A stretch of 64,000 nt of DNA from Flavobacterium johnsoniae UW101 (GCF_000016645.1 NC_009441.1:1674001-1738000), one strand, 5' to 3'; positions 9,344 through 18,671 are shown, numbered from the stretch's first letter. The notes: generated from the sequence alone by a model not told the origin. A program made the numbers and translations.

Positions 9344-9826
9344 TTATTTTCTAATGTAAGTTTCATAAGTATAATCATAAAGATGTTTTTCATCTTTAAA
9401 ATTTTCTTCAGATTCTACTAACTGCCATTCGCTTTTGCTGATTTTTGGAAAAAAAGCATCGCCCTCAAATGTGTGATGTACTTTGGTGATTTCAATTATA
9501 TCGGCATAAGGCAGACCTAAATTGTAAATTTCACCGCCTCCAATAATATACGAATCTTCATTTTCTGGACAGGCAGCAATAGCTTTTTCCATACTGTCAA
9601 CCACAATACAGCCTTCCGGATTATAATCGGTTTGGCGTGTTATAATAATGTGTGTTCTGTTTGGTAAAGGTTTTGGGAAACTTTCAAAAGTTTTTCTTCC
9701 CATTATAATATGGTGATTAGTCGTAAGTGACTTAAATCTTTTAAAATCATTTGGCAGATGCCATACTAACTCATTGTTTTTTCCAAGAGTATTGTTTTCG
9801 GCAACAGCCGCTATCATTATAATCAT
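9344..9826 (-). CDS. folA: Dihydrofolate reductase
   Basis: It reduces dihydrofolate to tetrahydrofolate with NADPH and replaces the folate oxidised by thymidylate synthase, whose gene lies close by (thyA, 10757-11608). The 160 aa length is standard. Motifs are visible: IAAVAENNTLGKNNELVWHL with the active-site loop, LPNDFKRFKSLT with the catalytic Asp, HHIIMGRKTFESF and YIIGGGEIYNLGLPYAD. It lies 12 bp after the 2TM-domain gene, so the two are probably one transcript. Confidence 0.96.
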   Translation of the reverse strand: MIIMIAAVAENNTLGKNNELVWHLPNDFKRFKSLTTNHHIIMGRKTFESFPKPLPNRTHIIITRQTDYNPEGCIVVDSMEKAIAACPENEDSYIIGGGEIYNLGLPYADIIEITKVHHTFEGDAFFPKISKSEWQLVESEENFKDEKHLYDYTYETYIRK

Positions 9827-9838
9827 GGTATGCTGTAA

Positions 9839-10183
9839 CTAAATTTTATTCTCAGTGTCTTCGTTTATTTTTGATTCTAATTGACTAATTCTTTTTTGCT
9901 GCAAAGCAACAAGTCTGTCAATTTGTTCTCTTTCCCATTTCTTATTCATAAAACGGTCTGTTATATATACTTTTATAAAGTGCAAAATAAAGATAAAGAG
10001 CCAGGCAGTAATGATCCAGATACACCAGTTTTGATTTGTTCCTTCGCCAAAACCAAAAAATCTATTAGCAACAAATAAAAATAAACTTCCTAAAAGGAAA
10101 AGAACAAAATGAAAATATAAGACCTTTTTTTGTCTTAATCGTCTTCTAGCATACTCGTATTGTTCGTGCACTTCTTTTTCCAT
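9839..10183 (-). CDS. 2TM domain-containing small membrane protein
   Basis: The 114 aa protein has a basic N-terminus (YEYARRRLRQKKVLYFHFV), two membrane segments (about 22-40 and 52-74) and a basic/coiled C-terminus (MNKKWEREQIDRLVALQQKR). This is the pattern of the 2TM domain family seen alone or fused to LytTR/histidine-kinase regulators in Bacteroidetes. Its function is unknown. The gene precedes folA by 12 bp. Confidence 0.75.
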   Translation of the reverse strand: MEKEVHEQYEYARRRLRQKKVLYFHFVLFLLGSLFLFVANRFFGFGEGTNQNWCIWIITAWLFIFILHFIKVYITDRFMNKKWEREQIDRLVALQQKRISQLESKINEDTENKI

Positions 10184-10421
10184 AAGATAAAAATGAGATC
10201 ATAAAGTTAAAATTTATTTTTGAAAGACAATATTTTGGATATAGAATATTTGCCTGAAAATCAAACAACAATTTGAAATACAAAATTTTATGTGCCTTAA
10301 ATTATGGATACAGCTAAAAAAATATAGTGTTTTTAGTATTATCGTAAATCGATTGTGACTTCGTTACTATTTGACGGAATTTACTTAATTTAGGATCTAT
10401 AAATCTAAAAACGAAATAGTT

Positions 10422-10718
10422 ATGTCTTTGAAGAAACAATTTATCAAAACGAAGCCGGTTGTTAAAGTTACATTTTCAATAGATGCCAAAGATGCTGATT
10501 CGGCAGCAGTCGTTGGAGATTTTAATAACTGGAACGCTTCAGAAGGTGCTTTAAGCAAGTTGAAGAACGGAACTTTTAAAGCTACTTATGATTTGGTTAA
10601 AGACGCGATTTACGAATTTAAGTACGTAATCGACGGAACGTATGTTAACGACCCAGAAGCTGATTTTTACAAATGGAATGACTATGCCGGAAGTGAAAAT
10701 GGAGTTTTAGTTGTATAA
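10422..10718 (+). CDS. Small CBM48/isoamylase-N-like (glycogen-binding fold) protein
   Basis: The 98 aa protein is a single early-set beta-sandwich: VKVTFSIDAKDADSAAVVGD, FNNWNASEGALSKLKNGTF and YEFKYVIDGTYVNDPEADFY. The FNNW and YEFKYVIDG elements are the hallmark of carbohydrate-binding module 48, as in glycogen-branching enzymes and AMPK beta. There is no catalytic domain, so it is a stand-alone binding module, cytoplasmic since no signal peptide is present. A role in glycogen metabolism is inference. It has its own strong terminator shared with thyA. Confidence 0.8.
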   Translation: MSLKKQFIKTKPVVKVTFSIDAKDADSAAVVGDFNNWNASEGALSKLKNGTFKATYDLVKDAIYEFKYVIDGTYVNDPEADFYKWNDYAGSENGVLVV

Positions 10719-10753
10719 AAAAATCCGCTTAAATATTTAAGCGGATTTTTTTA
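10717..10753. terminator. Bidirectional terminator between the CBM48-like gene and thyA
   Basis: This is a perfect inverted repeat around AAATCCGCTTAAAT / ATTTAAGCGGATTT with A and T runs on either side, sitting between two convergent genes. Confidence 0.9.
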
Positions 10754-10756
10754 TAA

Positions 10757-11608
10757 TTATACAGCAACACTTCCTTGTATGGCAGGATGCGGGTCATAAT
10801 CTACTAAAGTGAAATCGTCATAATCAAAATCAAAAATGTTTTTGATCTCTGGATTCAAAATCATTTTTGGTAATGGTTTTGGCTCACGCGATAATTGTAG
10901 TTCCAATTGTTCAAAATGATTGTTGTAAATGTGTGCGTCACCAAAAGTGTGAATAAATTCACCAGGTTCTAAGTCGCAGACTTGGGCAATCATCATAGTT
11001 AATAATGCGTAAGAAGCAATATTAAAAGGAACTCCTAAAAATATATCGGCACTTCTTTGGTATAACTGGCAGGATAATTTTCCTTTAGTTTCTCCTTTTT
11101 CTAAATCTGGACTTGCTACATAAAATTGGAAAAAGGCATGACATGGAGGCAGAGCAGCTTTGTTGTTGGCTACATTTTCTTCAAAAGATTTTTTAGTATC
11201 TGGCAGAACCGAAGGATTCCATGCAGAAACGATCATTCTTCTGCTGTTTGGGTTTGTTTTTAATTCGGTAATCAGCTCAGAAATCTGATCTATTTCTTCA
11301 CTGTTCCAATTACGCCATTGGTGTCCGTAAACAGGACCTAAATCGCCATTAGAATCTGCCCATTCATCCCAGATTTTTACTCCGTTTTCTTTAAGGTATT
11401 TAATATTGGTATCACCTTTTAAAAACCAAAGCAATTCGTAAATAATCGATTTTAAATGAAGCTTTTTTGTTGTAACCATTGGGAAACCTTCACTTAAATC
11501 AAAGCGCATCTGGTAACCAAAAACACTTTTAGTTCCAGTTCCGGTACGGTCTCCTTTTTGATTGCCGTTTTCTAAAACGTGTTTTACTAAATCTAAATAT
11601 TGCTTCAT
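10757..11608 (-). CDS. thyA: Thymidylate synthase
   Basis: It methylates dUMP to dTMP with methylene-tetrahydrofolate, yielding dihydrofolate that FolA recycles. The 283 aa protein has [20 protein letters not shown] (substrate phosphate loop), [15 protein letters not shown], the catalytic cysteine in [13 protein letters not shown], and [20 protein letters not shown]. It carries a short insertion relative to the E. coli enzyme before the catalytic Cys and around LEKGETKGK, as in many homologues. It is convergent with the CBM48-like gene. Confidence 0.97.
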   Translation of the reverse strand: MKQYLDLVKHVLENGNQKGDRTGTGTKSVFGYQMRFDLSEGFPMVTTKKLHLKSIIYELLWFLKGDTNIKYLKENGVKIWDEWADSNGDLGPVYGHQWRNWNSEEIDQISELITELKTNPNSRRMIVSAWNPSVLPDTKKSFEENVANNKAALPPCHAFFQFYVASPDLEKGETKGKLSCQLYQRSADIFLGVPFNIASYALLTMMIAQVCDLEPGEFIHTFGDAHIYNNHFEQLELQLSREPKPLPKMILNPEIKNIFDFDYDDFTLVDYDPHPAIQGSVAV

Positions 11609-11611
11609 CTT

Positions 11612-11722
11612 TGCTTTAAGCTTTAGGCTTTAAGCTTTAGGCTTTTTCCTAAATGCTTAAAGTTTGTTTTTTTTATGATTATGCTTTAAGCTTACAGCCT
11701 AAAGCTTACGGCTTATAGCCTT
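11612..11722. repeat. GCTTTAAGCTTTAGGCTT-type intergenic repeat
   Basis: Variants of the word TTTAAGCTTTAGGCTT are repeated in direct and inverted orientation so that the tract can fold. The same words recur at 57601-57695 between cysN and the sulfite reductase gene, so it is a dispersed element. No coding potential is seen. Confidence 0.65.
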
Positions 11723-11725
11723 AAA

Positions 11726-12349
11726 TTATCTTCTAGAGATTTCGTCTCTAATTTTTGCTGCTTTTTCATAATCTTCCTGAGAAACGGCCTGATCTAAAAG
11801 CTCATTTAGTTCTTGTAAACTATGTTTTGCGTAAACATCTCCGGATTGGTTTGTTTCTTCCTCGTGTCCAAAAGTTTCCGGGTTAGAAAGTACATCATCA
11901 ATTTCCTGAGATCCCTGATCAGAATCTGCAGTATTTGATTTTAAATAAATTCCGGCTTTGTCTAAGATATTTTTGTAAGTAAAAATTGGAGCGTTGAAAC
12001 GCAGAGCTAATGCAATAGCATCTGATGTTCTGGCATCAATAATTTCTTCAATTTTATCTCTTTCGCAGATTAAGCTTGAATAAAAAACGCCGTCAACAAG
12101 TTTATGAATGATTACTTGTTTTACCACGATATCAAATCTTTCTGCGAAGTTTTTAAACAAATCGTGTGTTAACGGACGTGGTGGTTTTATTTCTTTTTCT
12201 AAGGCAATAGCTATGGATTGGGCTTCGAAAGCGCCAATAACAATAGGTAATTTTCTTTCACCATCAACTTCATTCAAAATTAAGGCATAAGCGCCATTTT
12301 GAGTTTGACTGTATGAAATTCCTTTTATAGATAATTTTACTAGACTCAT
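11726..12349 (-). CDS. Bifunctional nuclease-like protein (DUF151) with C-terminal UVR motif
   Basis: The 207 aa protein starts MSLVKLSIKG; an ATG 21 bp further upstream in the same frame gives a weaker N-terminus. Residues of about 1-130 match the bifunctional nuclease (BFN/DUF151) domain: LILNEVDGERKLPIVIGAFE, AQSIAIALEK, RPLTHDLFKN and IDARTSDAIALALRF. After a linker, residues about 180-207 form a UvrB/UvrC-type motif (LNELLDQAVSQEDYEKAAKI). In plants and some bacteria BFN proteins cut DNA and RNA; here no activity can be claimed. It is separated from etfA by a terminator. Confidence 0.88.
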   Translation of the reverse strand: MSLVKLSIKGISYSQTQNGAYALILNEVDGERKLPIVIGAFEAQSIAIALEKEIKPPRPLTHDLFKNFAERFDIVVKQVIIHKLVDGVFYSSLICERDKIEEIIDARTSDAIALALRFNAPIFTYKNILDKAGIYLKSNTADSDQGSQEIDDVLSNPETFGHEEETNQSGDVYAKHSLQELNELLDQAVSQEDYEKAAKIRDEISRR

Positions 12350-12440
12350 ATATGTTTGTAAAAAAGGCACTTAGCGCCTCATTTTGTTGCTTTTTTTGAT
12401 AGGAAAATAACGCTGCAATTTTAGTCAAAAAATATGGAAC

Positions 12441-12489
12441 AAAAAAGCTGCCTATAAACAAAGATACAATATCTTGTTTTTAGGCAGCA
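12441..12489 (-). terminator. Intrinsic terminator of etfA
   Basis: GCTGCCTA (12447-12454) pairs with TAGGCAGC (12481-12488), extended by an inner AAACAAAGAT/ATCTTGTTTT stem. Read on the minus strand the hairpin is followed by a T-run. It lies just after the etfA stop codon. Confidence 0.85.
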
Positions 12490-12513
12490 AATATTTTTAT
12501 GAGAATTCTCTAA

Positions 12514-13482
12514 TTAAGAATGCTGAGCTTTAAAAGCTTTTAATTTCTCTGTTAATTGCGGTACAATTTCAAAAGCATCACCAACAACTCCGTAATCAGC
12601 AACTTTAAAGAAAGGAGCTTCAGGATCGTTATTGATCACTACTTTTACTTTTGATGAGTTGATACCGGCAATGTGCTGAATAGCTCCAGAGATGCCTATT
12701 GCAATATATAAGTTAGTTGCAACTGGTTTTCCTGTTTGTCCAACGTGCTCGCTGTGAGGTCTCCATCCTAAATCTGAAACTGGTTTAGAACATGCAGTTG
12801 CAGCGCCTAAAACAGCAGCAAGATCTTCAACTAATCCCCAGTTTTCCGGACCTTTCAATCCGCGTCCTCCTGATACTACGATATCAGCATCGGCAATAGA
12901 AACTTTTCCAGAAACTTTTTCAACAGAATCTACTTTAATTCCAAAGTCGTTGTCTCCAAGTGTCGGGTTAAAATCTTCTGCAGCTGCAGCTCCGGCACTT
13001 TCGAAAATTCCGTAAGAGTTTTTAGCAAGACCAAGAACTTTTACATCTGTATCGATTTGTGTAATGTTGAAAGCTTTGTTTGAGAAAGCATTTCTTTTTA
13101 CCTGAAATGGAGAAGTACTAACTGGTAATCCCACAACATTTGATGCAAAACCTGCATTTAAAGCTACTGCAACTAATGATGAAAGGTAAATACTGTCTGT
13201 TGTAGAAGAAAGTAAAACTACTTTTGTTCCTTCTTTTTCAGCAGCTTGTTTAATTACATCGGCATATGCCTTAGCAGTAAAACCAGCTAATTTATCGTTG
13301 TTTACTTTTAGTACTTTATCAACTCCGTATTTGCCTAATTCGCTTACGTCGCTGATGTTTACTGTCAAAGCTGTAACAGTTGTTCCTAAACTTTCGGCTA
13401 CTTTTTTTGCATAAGAAGCTAATTCGAAAGCTACTTTTTTAAATTTTCCTTCTGCAGATTCTGCATATATTAATATTGACAT
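12514..13482 (-). CDS. etfA: Electron transfer flavoprotein subunit alpha
   Basis: EtfA and EtfB form the FAD-containing heterodimer that passes electrons from acyl-CoA and other dehydrogenases to the quinone pool. The 322 aa protein has an N-terminal nucleotide-binding-like half and the C-terminal FAD domain with VSGGRGLKGPENW, CSKPVSDLGWRPHSEHVGQT and LYIAIGISGAIQHIAGI, the family signature. It follows etfB on the same strand with an AT-rich repeat of 138 bp between them, so co-transcription is likely but not tightly coupled. Confidence 0.97.
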   Translation of the reverse strand: MSILIYAESAEGKFKKVAFELASYAKKVAESLGTTVTALTVNISDVSELGKYGVDKVLKVNNDKLAGFTAKAYADVIKQAAEKEGTKVVLLSSTTDSIYLSSLVAVALNAGFASNVVGLPVSTSPFQVKRNAFSNKAFNITQIDTDVKVLGLAKNSYGIFESAGAAAAEDFNPTLGDNDFGIKVDSVEKVSGKVSIADADIVVSGGRGLKGPENWGLVEDLAAVLGAATACSKPVSDLGWRPHSEHVGQTGKPVATNLYIAIGISGAIQHIAGINSSKVKVVINNDPEAPFFKVADYGVVGDAFEIVPQLTEKLKAFKAQHS

Positions 13483-13486
13483 AACA

Positions 13487-13618
13487 ATTTTAGATTTTAG
13501 ATTTTAGATTTCAGATTCTTGAAAATGAAATCCAAAAAGATTATTGATTTTAGATTTTGAAGTGAATCAAATGTTGATTTTAGATTTAATATTGCAGTTT
13601 GCAATCTAAAATCTACAA
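13487..13618. repeat. AT-rich TTTAGATTT intergenic repeat between etfB and etfA
   Basis: Tandem and inverted copies of TTTTAGATTT fill the gap between etfB and etfA; the two ends can pair (ATTTTAGATTTTAGATTT against AATCTAAAATCTACAAT). It is the same family as the tract at 2745-2852. An insertion within an operon is the simplest reading. Confidence 0.6.
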
Positions 13619-13620
13619 TC

Positions 13621-14367
13621 TTAAATCACCTTAGCCTCGTTGTGTAATAAGTTGATTAACTCATCTAAATTATCTGCAGAAACTAATTTCACTGCTGATT
13701 TTGGAGCTGGTTTTTCAAATTTCACTGCTTTTGTATTTACAGGAGCGTCAACTGGCTCAAGAATAGTTAAAGCTTTAGTTCTTGCTGTCATGATTCCTCT
13801 CATATTCGGGATACGTAAATCTTTTTCTTCAACAAGACCTTTTTGAGCGCCAATAATTAAAGGCAGAGTAGTGCTTACAGTTTCTTTTCCGCCGTCAATC
13901 TCACGAACTGCTTTTACATTATTTCCGTCAACAGTTAAGTTTGTGCAAGAGTTTAAGAAGTTAGAACCTAAAATACCAGCAATCATTCCAGGAACCATTC
14001 CGCCGTTGTAGTCTAAAGATTCTTTTCCTGCAATTACTAAATCATAACCACCATTTTTAATAACTTCTGCTAATTGTTTTGCAACAAAAAAACCATCAGT
14101 AGGGTTTGCATTTACACGAATTGCTTCGTTTGCTCCAATTGCCAATGCTTTACGCAATGTTGGTTCAGTATCAGGACCTCCAACGTTTACAACTGTTACA
14201 TTTGCACCTTGCTGTTCTTGGAACCAGATAGCACGTGTAAGGCCGAATTCGTCGTTAGGATTAATTACATATTGTACGCCGTTGGTGTCAAATTCTGAGT
14301 CACCGTTGGTGAAGTTGATTTTTGAAGTAGTATCAGGCACATGGCTGATGCAAACTAGTATTTTCAT
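13621..14367 (-). CDS. etfB: Electron transfer flavoprotein subunit beta
   Basis: This is the partner of EtfA, holding the AMP site of the ETF dimer. The 248 aa protein starts MKILVCISHVPDTTSKINF and has YVINPNDEFGLTRA, LRKALAIGANEAIRV, YDLVIAGKESLDYNGGMVPG and LPLIIGAQKGLVEEKDLRIP NMRGI-type segments typical of the subunit. It is first gene of the etfBA unit and divergent from pdhB across a 500 bp spacer. Confidence 0.96.
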   Translation of the reverse strand: MKILVCISHVPDTTSKINFTNGDSEFDTNGVQYVINPNDEFGLTRAIWFQEQQGANVTVVNVGGPDTEPTLRKALAIGANEAIRVNANPTDGFFVAKQLAEVIKNGGYDLVIAGKESLDYNGGMVPGMIAGILGSNFLNSCTNLTVDGNNVKAVREIDGGKETVSTTLPLIIGAQKGLVEEKDLRIPNMRGIMTARTKALTILEPVDAPVNTKAVKFEKPAPKSAVKLVSADNLDELINLLHNEAKVI

Positions 14368-14829
14368 AAGTATATATTTTGAATTTATAATATGCTTTTA
14401 CAAATTTAGAATTTAATTTGGAATAATTATACTATGCATGCATAATATTTTTTAAAACTATTACGATTTCGCAGATTGTATGGTTTTAGATGATTTTAAT
14501 CGGAATTTAAAAATAAAAAAATACTCATTTTGTCTGATTGTTAGGAATTTTGCAATATTTGTAAAAGGAAGGTGAATATGTTTTTTGTCCAAAAAATACT
14601 AATTTTTGAGTTTTTCCGTTTTGATGAATGAATTTGATGAAAATAAGAATTACACAAATTGAGTAAAGTTTGTCTGAAAAATGATTTTGGCATTTTAAGT
14701 GTGAATTATACGTCTATTATATCGATTTCGTAAATATCACAATATTGCTTAAAAAGTTAAAACCTAAAGAGAGAAAGAACTTCATGCGATTTTAAATTCA
14801 ATTTATGCATTTAAGTTATTTAAAATATT
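14368..14829. other. Spacer between divergent etfB and pdhB, no gene seen
   Basis: The stretch is AT-rich with stop codons in all frames. It should hold the promoters of etfB and pdhB. Apart from the -7 element at 14830, I see no clear repeat or structure. Confidence 0.5.
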
Positions 14830-14837
14830 TATTTTTG
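14830..14837 (+). promoter_or_regulatory. Candidate -7 element of pdhB
   Basis: TATTTTTG matches the Bacteroidetes consensus TAnnTTTG, 32 bp before the pdhB ATG. The -33 TTG is not clear, so this is tentative. Confidence 0.4.
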
Positions 14838-14869
14838 CTCTTCAGAAAATTCAACATACAATAAAAAAT

Positions 14870-15847
14870 ATGAGAACAATACAATTTAGAGAGGCCATTT
14901 GTGAAGCAATGAGCGAAGAAATGCGCCGCGATGAATCCATATATTTAATGGGAGAAGAGGTTGCAGAATACAACGGAGCTTACAAAGCTTCAAAAGGAAT
15001 GCTTGCTGAGTTTGGTGAAAAGAGAGTGATCGATACTCCAATCGCTGAGCTTGGATTTTCAGGAATTGCAGTAGGTTCTGCAATGAATGGAAACCGCCCA
15101 ATTGTAGAATATATGACATTCAACTTCTGTTTAGTTGGTATTGATCAAATTATAAATAACGCTGCTAAAATGCGTCAAATGACAGGAGGACAGTTTAATG
15201 TGCCTATTGTTTTCCGCGGACCAACGGCTTCTGCTGGTCAATTAGGAGCTACTCACTCACAAGCTTTAGAAAACTGGTTTGCTAATACTCCAGGTCTTAA
15301 AGTTGTTGTTCCTTCAACTCCTTACGATGCAAAAGGACTTTTAAAATCAGCAATTCGTGATAATGATCCGGTTATTTTCATGGAATCTGAGCAAATGTAC
15401 GGAGACAAAGGTGAAGTGCCAGACGGAGAATACACAATTCCTCTAGGTGTTGCTGATGTTAAACGTGAAGGAACTGATGTAACTATCGTTTCTTTTGGAA
15501 AAATCATCAAAGAAGCTTTTATCGCTGCTGATGAATTAGCTAAAGAAGGAATTTCATGTGAAATTATCGATTTAAGAACTGTTCGTCCAATGGATAAAGA
15601 TGCGATCTTAAAATCGGTTAAAAAAACAAACCGTTTAGTAATTCTTGAAGAAGCTTGGCCGGTTGCCAGCCTTTCTTCTGAAATTTCTTATATCGTTCAG
15701 GAGCAGGCATTCGATTTCCTTGATGCGCCAATTCAACGTATTACAACTGCAGATACTCCTGCGCCGTATTCTCCAGTATTGCTTAAAGACTGGTTGCCAA
15801 ATGCAGGTGATGTAGTAAAAGCAGTTAAAAAAGTGTTATACAAATAG
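14870..15847 (+). CDS. pdhB: Pyruvate dehydrogenase E1 component subunit beta
   Basis: It is the beta chain of the thiamine-diphosphate-dependent E1 enzyme that decarboxylates pyruvate to feed acetyl-CoA synthesis. The 325 aa protein has EEVAEYNGAYKASKGML, RVIDTPIAELGFSGIAVGSA, MTFNFCLVGIDQIINNAAKM and FRGPTASAGQLGATHSQALE, then the transketolase C-terminal domain (VTIVSFGKIIKEAF, EIIDLRTVRPMD). No alpha subunit or E2 gene is adjacent. The branched-chain 2-oxoacid E1 beta is the main alternative, but sequence motifs favour PDH. Confidence 0.92.
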   Translation: MRTIQFREAICEAMSEEMRRDESIYLMGEEVAEYNGAYKASKGMLAEFGEKRVIDTPIAELGFSGIAVGSAMNGNRPIVEYMTFNFCLVGIDQIINNAAKMRQMTGGQFNVPIVFRGPTASAGQLGATHSQALENWFANTPGLKVVVPSTPYDAKGLLKSAIRDNDPVIFMESEQMYGDKGEVPDGEYTIPLGVADVKREGTDVTIVSFGKIIKEAFIAADELAKEGISCEIIDLRTVRPMDKDAILKSVKKTNRLVILEEAWPVASLSSEISYIVQEQAFDFLDAPIQRITTADTPAPYSPVLLKDWLPNAGDVVKAVKKVLYK

Positions 15848-15865
15848 TATATATTTAAAATACTC

Positions 15866-15909
15866 ACAAAACTTCATCATTCATAGTTAATTGATGAAGT
15901 TTTTTTTTG
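15866..15909 (+). terminator. Intrinsic terminator of pdhB
   Basis: AACTTCATCA (15870-15879) pairs with TGATGAAGTT (15892-15901), followed by a run of eight T. Because the stem reaches 15901, the next gene cannot sensibly start at the upstream ATG 15891. Confidence 0.9.
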
Positions 15910-15917
15910 CCCAGACA

Positions 15918-18419
15918 ATGAAAAGAACAATTTTACTCAGCCTATTTTTTGTATTCGCATTTGCGGCTATTGTTACTGCACAAACAAAAGTGAGTGGAAT
16001 TGTTTTGGACAAGTCTAATCAGCCGATACCATTTGCAAATGTTGTTTTTAAAGGTTCAAATATTGGAATTGTTTCTAACGAAGACGGTCGTTTTTATTTA
16101 GAATCATCAGAAACTTATACAGCATTATTGGTGAGTTCTGCGGGATTTTCAGATAAAGAAGTTCCTTTGGAAAAAGCAGTGAATTATAACTTTAAAATCG
16201 TTTTAAGCGAACCAGAAGCATTAAGTGAAGTTGTAATTTATACGGGTAAAACTTCAAAAAAGAATAATCCGGCATTGGATATTTTGAGAAAAATATGGGA
16301 GAGAAAGCGTAAAAACGGGCTTTACCAATTTAATCAATATCAAATGCAGAAGTACGAAAAAGTTGAGTTTGACATGAACACAATTGACAGTGCTTTTATG
16401 AAAAATAAACTCTTTAAAGGAATGGAGTTTGTTTTTAATCATGTTGATACTTCAGAAGTTACAGGAAAAACCTATCTGCCTATTTTCATTAACGAATCGG
16501 TTTATGATGTTTACGGAGATAACAGAATAAAGAAAGTAAAAGAAAACCTTACCGGAAATAAAATGTCTGGTTTTAATGGAAACCAACAGATTTTAGCTTT
16601 CGTAAAAGACCTTTATTCAGATTACAATATCTACGATAATCACCTTAAATTTTTTGATAAAAGTTTTACCAGTCCGCTTTCAAGAACCGGAATTGATGTT
16701 TACAATTACGTATTGAAAGACAGTGCTTATATTGATAAAAAATGGTGCTTTAATATTGTTTTTTATCCAAGACGTAAAAACGAATTAACTTTTAAAGGAG
16801 ATTTCTGGGTAAACGATACCACTTTTGCGATCAAGAAAATTAATATGGGCGTTACTAAAAGTGCCAATATTAACTGGGTAAAAGATATTTATATCGAGCA
16901 GGAGTTTGAAGTAGAAAACGATTCTGTTTTCCTTTTAACCCGCGATTACATGATGTCTGATTTTGCTTTGAATAAAAAAGAAAAATCAAAAGGAGTTTAT
17001 GGAAAACGAACGACCTTGTATCGTAATCATAAATTCAACATTCAAAAACCCGAAAAATTTTATAAAGAAGAAGTCAATTTCATAGATAATGCGGTCTATG
17101 AACGACCGCCGGAATTTTGGGAAGAAAATCGTTTTGAGAAATTAAATAAAGACGAAGCGGGTATTTATAAAATGCTCGATACACTGCAGACGGTCAAACG
17201 ATTTAAGCAGCTGTATAATCTCGTCTCCATTTTAGGAAGCGGTTATATCGAATTTAAGAACTTCGATTACGGTCCTATTTATTCTACATTTGGTTATAAT
17301 GAAGTCGAAGGTTTAAGGCTGAGAGTAGGAGGAAGAACGTATTTTGGACCTAATGATCCTTGGCGTTTGCAGGCTTATACAGCATACGGATTTGACGATA
17401 ATAAATTCAAATACGGAGTTTCTGGTAAATGGATGATCGACAAGAAAAAACGTATTATTATTTCTGGAGGAAACAGGCGGGATATTGAACAAATTGGAGC
17501 CAGTTTAACCACAACAAATGATATTTTAGGACGAAGTTTTGCATCGTCGGCCTTGTTTACAACCGGAAGCAACGGAAAGCTCACGAATATTAATTTGAGC
17601 AACGTTTCTATCGAAATGGAGCCTAAAAAGAATTTTCTTGTTTCGGCAGGATTCTCTTATCGAACATTAGAATCGGCTTCAAAGACATTTAGTCTGGATT
17701 ATTATACCACTTTGCCAAGTGTATCAGATCCGATGGGAGTGATAAAGAGTGATGTAAAACAATCAGAAGCCAATATCCAATTTGAGTATATGCCAAACCG
17801 AAAAACAATTGGTTATGGTGTCGAAAGAGATTTAGTTGACAGTCCTTTTAGTCATTTCTTTGTAAATTTCAGTTATGGTCTTAAAGGAGTTTTAGACAGC
17901 GATTTTGCTTACGAAAAAATTCAGGTTTTCTACAAACAGCCTATTATAATTGGACCTTTAGGAAGATCTAATATTATTTTGGAAACAGGAAAAACATTTG
18001 GAACAATTCCATTAGGGTTAATGAGTGTAATTCCGGGTAACCAGACTTATTTTACAATTGAAAATACGTTTAGCAACCTTAATTTCTACGAATTTGTAAC
18101 AGATCAATATACTACTTTGCAGTGGAATCATGATTTTGGAGGAAGATTATTCGCGAGAATTCCGTTTATGAGAAAATTAAACTGGAGAGAGTTTGTAGGA
18201 GTTAGAGCGGTTCATGGAACTATTTCTAAAGCAAATCGCGAAATAAACGCTTCTGGACTTCCTTATAATGCACCAGAAAATGTATATTGGGAATACAATG
18301 CCGGAATTGGAAATATCTTTAAAGTCTTCCGTCTTGATTTTTCTTGGAGAGGAAACTATTTAGATATGCCGGATGCTCATAAATTTGCTATCAAAGGATC
18401 TTTCGGGTTCTATTTTTAA
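15918..18419 (+). CDS. DUF5686 / CarboxypepD_reg-like outer membrane protein
   Basis: The 833 aa protein begins MKRTILLSLFFVFAFAAIVT, a signal peptide ending near TAQ. An in-frame ATG at 15891 lies inside the pdhB terminator and is rejected. Residues about 24-110 are a carboxypeptidase-regulatory-like beta-sandwich (TKVSGIVLDKSNQPIPFANV, NEDGRFYL) and the rest is the large DUF5686 region with many alternating beta strands, ending GSFGFYF, which suggests an outer-membrane barrel. This is a common but uncharacterised Bacteroidetes family. The substrate is unknown. Confidence 0.82.
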   Translation: MKRTILLSLFFVFAFAAIVTAQTKVSGIVLDKSNQPIPFANVVFKGSNIGIVSNEDGRFYLESSETYTALLVSSAGFSDKEVPLEKAVNYNFKIVLSEPEALSEVVIYTGKTSKKNNPALDILRKIWERKRKNGLYQFNQYQMQKYEKVEFDMNTIDSAFMKNKLFKGMEFVFNHVDTSEVTGKTYLPIFINESVYDVYGDNRIKKVKENLTGNKMSGFNGNQQILAFVKDLYSDYNIYDNHLKFFDKSFTSPLSRTGIDVYNYVLKDSAYIDKKWCFNIVFYPRRKNELTFKGDFWVNDTTFAIKKINMGVTKSANINWVKDIYIEQEFEVENDSVFLLTRDYMMSDFALNKKEKSKGVYGKRTTLYRNHKFNIQKPEKFYKEEVNFIDNAVYERPPEFWEENRFEKLNKDEAGIYKMLDTLQTVKRFKQLYNLVSILGSGYIEFKNFDYGPIYSTFGYNEVEGLRLRVGGRTYFGPNDPWRLQAYTAYGFDDNKFKYGVSGKWMIDKKKRIIISGGNRRDIEQIGASLTTTNDILGRSFASSALFTTGSNGKLTNINLSNVSIEMEPKKNFLVSAGFSYRTLESASKTFSLDYYTTLPSVSDPMGVIKSDVKQSEANIQFEYMPNRKTIGYGVERDLVDSPFSHFFVNFSYGLKGVLDSDFAYEKIQVFYKQPIIIGPLGRSNIILETGKTFGTIPLGLMSVIPGNQTYFTIENTFSNLNFYEFVTDQYTTLQWNHDFGGRLFARIPFMRKLNWREFVGVRAVHGTISKANREINASGLPYNAPENVYWEYNAGIGNIFKVFRLDFSWRGNYLDMPDAHKFAIKGSFGFYF

Positions 18420-18450
18420 TTATAAAAGACGCAAAGCTTCAAAGTTACAT

Positions 18451-18486
18451 AGTCGCAAAGGTTTAAAATCTTTGCGGCTTTTTTTA
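18451..18486 (+). terminator. Intrinsic terminator after the DUF5686 gene
   Basis: CGCAAAG (18454-18460) pairs with CTTTGCG (18470-18476), followed by a T-run. Confidence 0.75.
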
Positions 18487-18494
18487 TGCTTAAT

Positions 18495-18612
18495 TTTTTT
18501 TGCCCGCAGATTCTACAGATTTAAACCGGTCGAAGCAGATTTAATTTTTCAATCTTTAATTTTTCAATTTGAGCTTATCAGTCTAAATCTGTAAAATCTG
18601 CGGGCAAAAAAA
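18495..18612. repeat. 118-bp element with 29-bp near-perfect terminal inverted repeats
   Basis: The left arm 18495-18523 (starts TTTTTTTGCCCGCAGATT) and right arm 18584-18612 (ends AATCTGCGGGCAAAAAAA) are inverted copies differing at one of 29 positions. The inner 60 bp shows no gene. The element could act as a terminator, but the arms are far longer than the terminators here. A related palindrome with CCACAGATTA arms lies at 41562-41630. Confidence 0.75.
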
Positions 18613-18671
18613 CTTTACAAGAATTAATTTCATTTTTAATTAATTTTGAAATTGACTTAAAAGTAAAAGTT

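Noticed and set aside
12270..12461. 63-codon frame upstream of the DUF151 gene
   Set aside because: It overlaps the etfA terminator hairpin and the start of the real gene and has no family-like features.
15891..15917. Longer N-terminus for the DUF5686 protein
   Set aside because: It begins inside the pdhB terminator stem; the ATG at 15918 gives a clean signal peptide.
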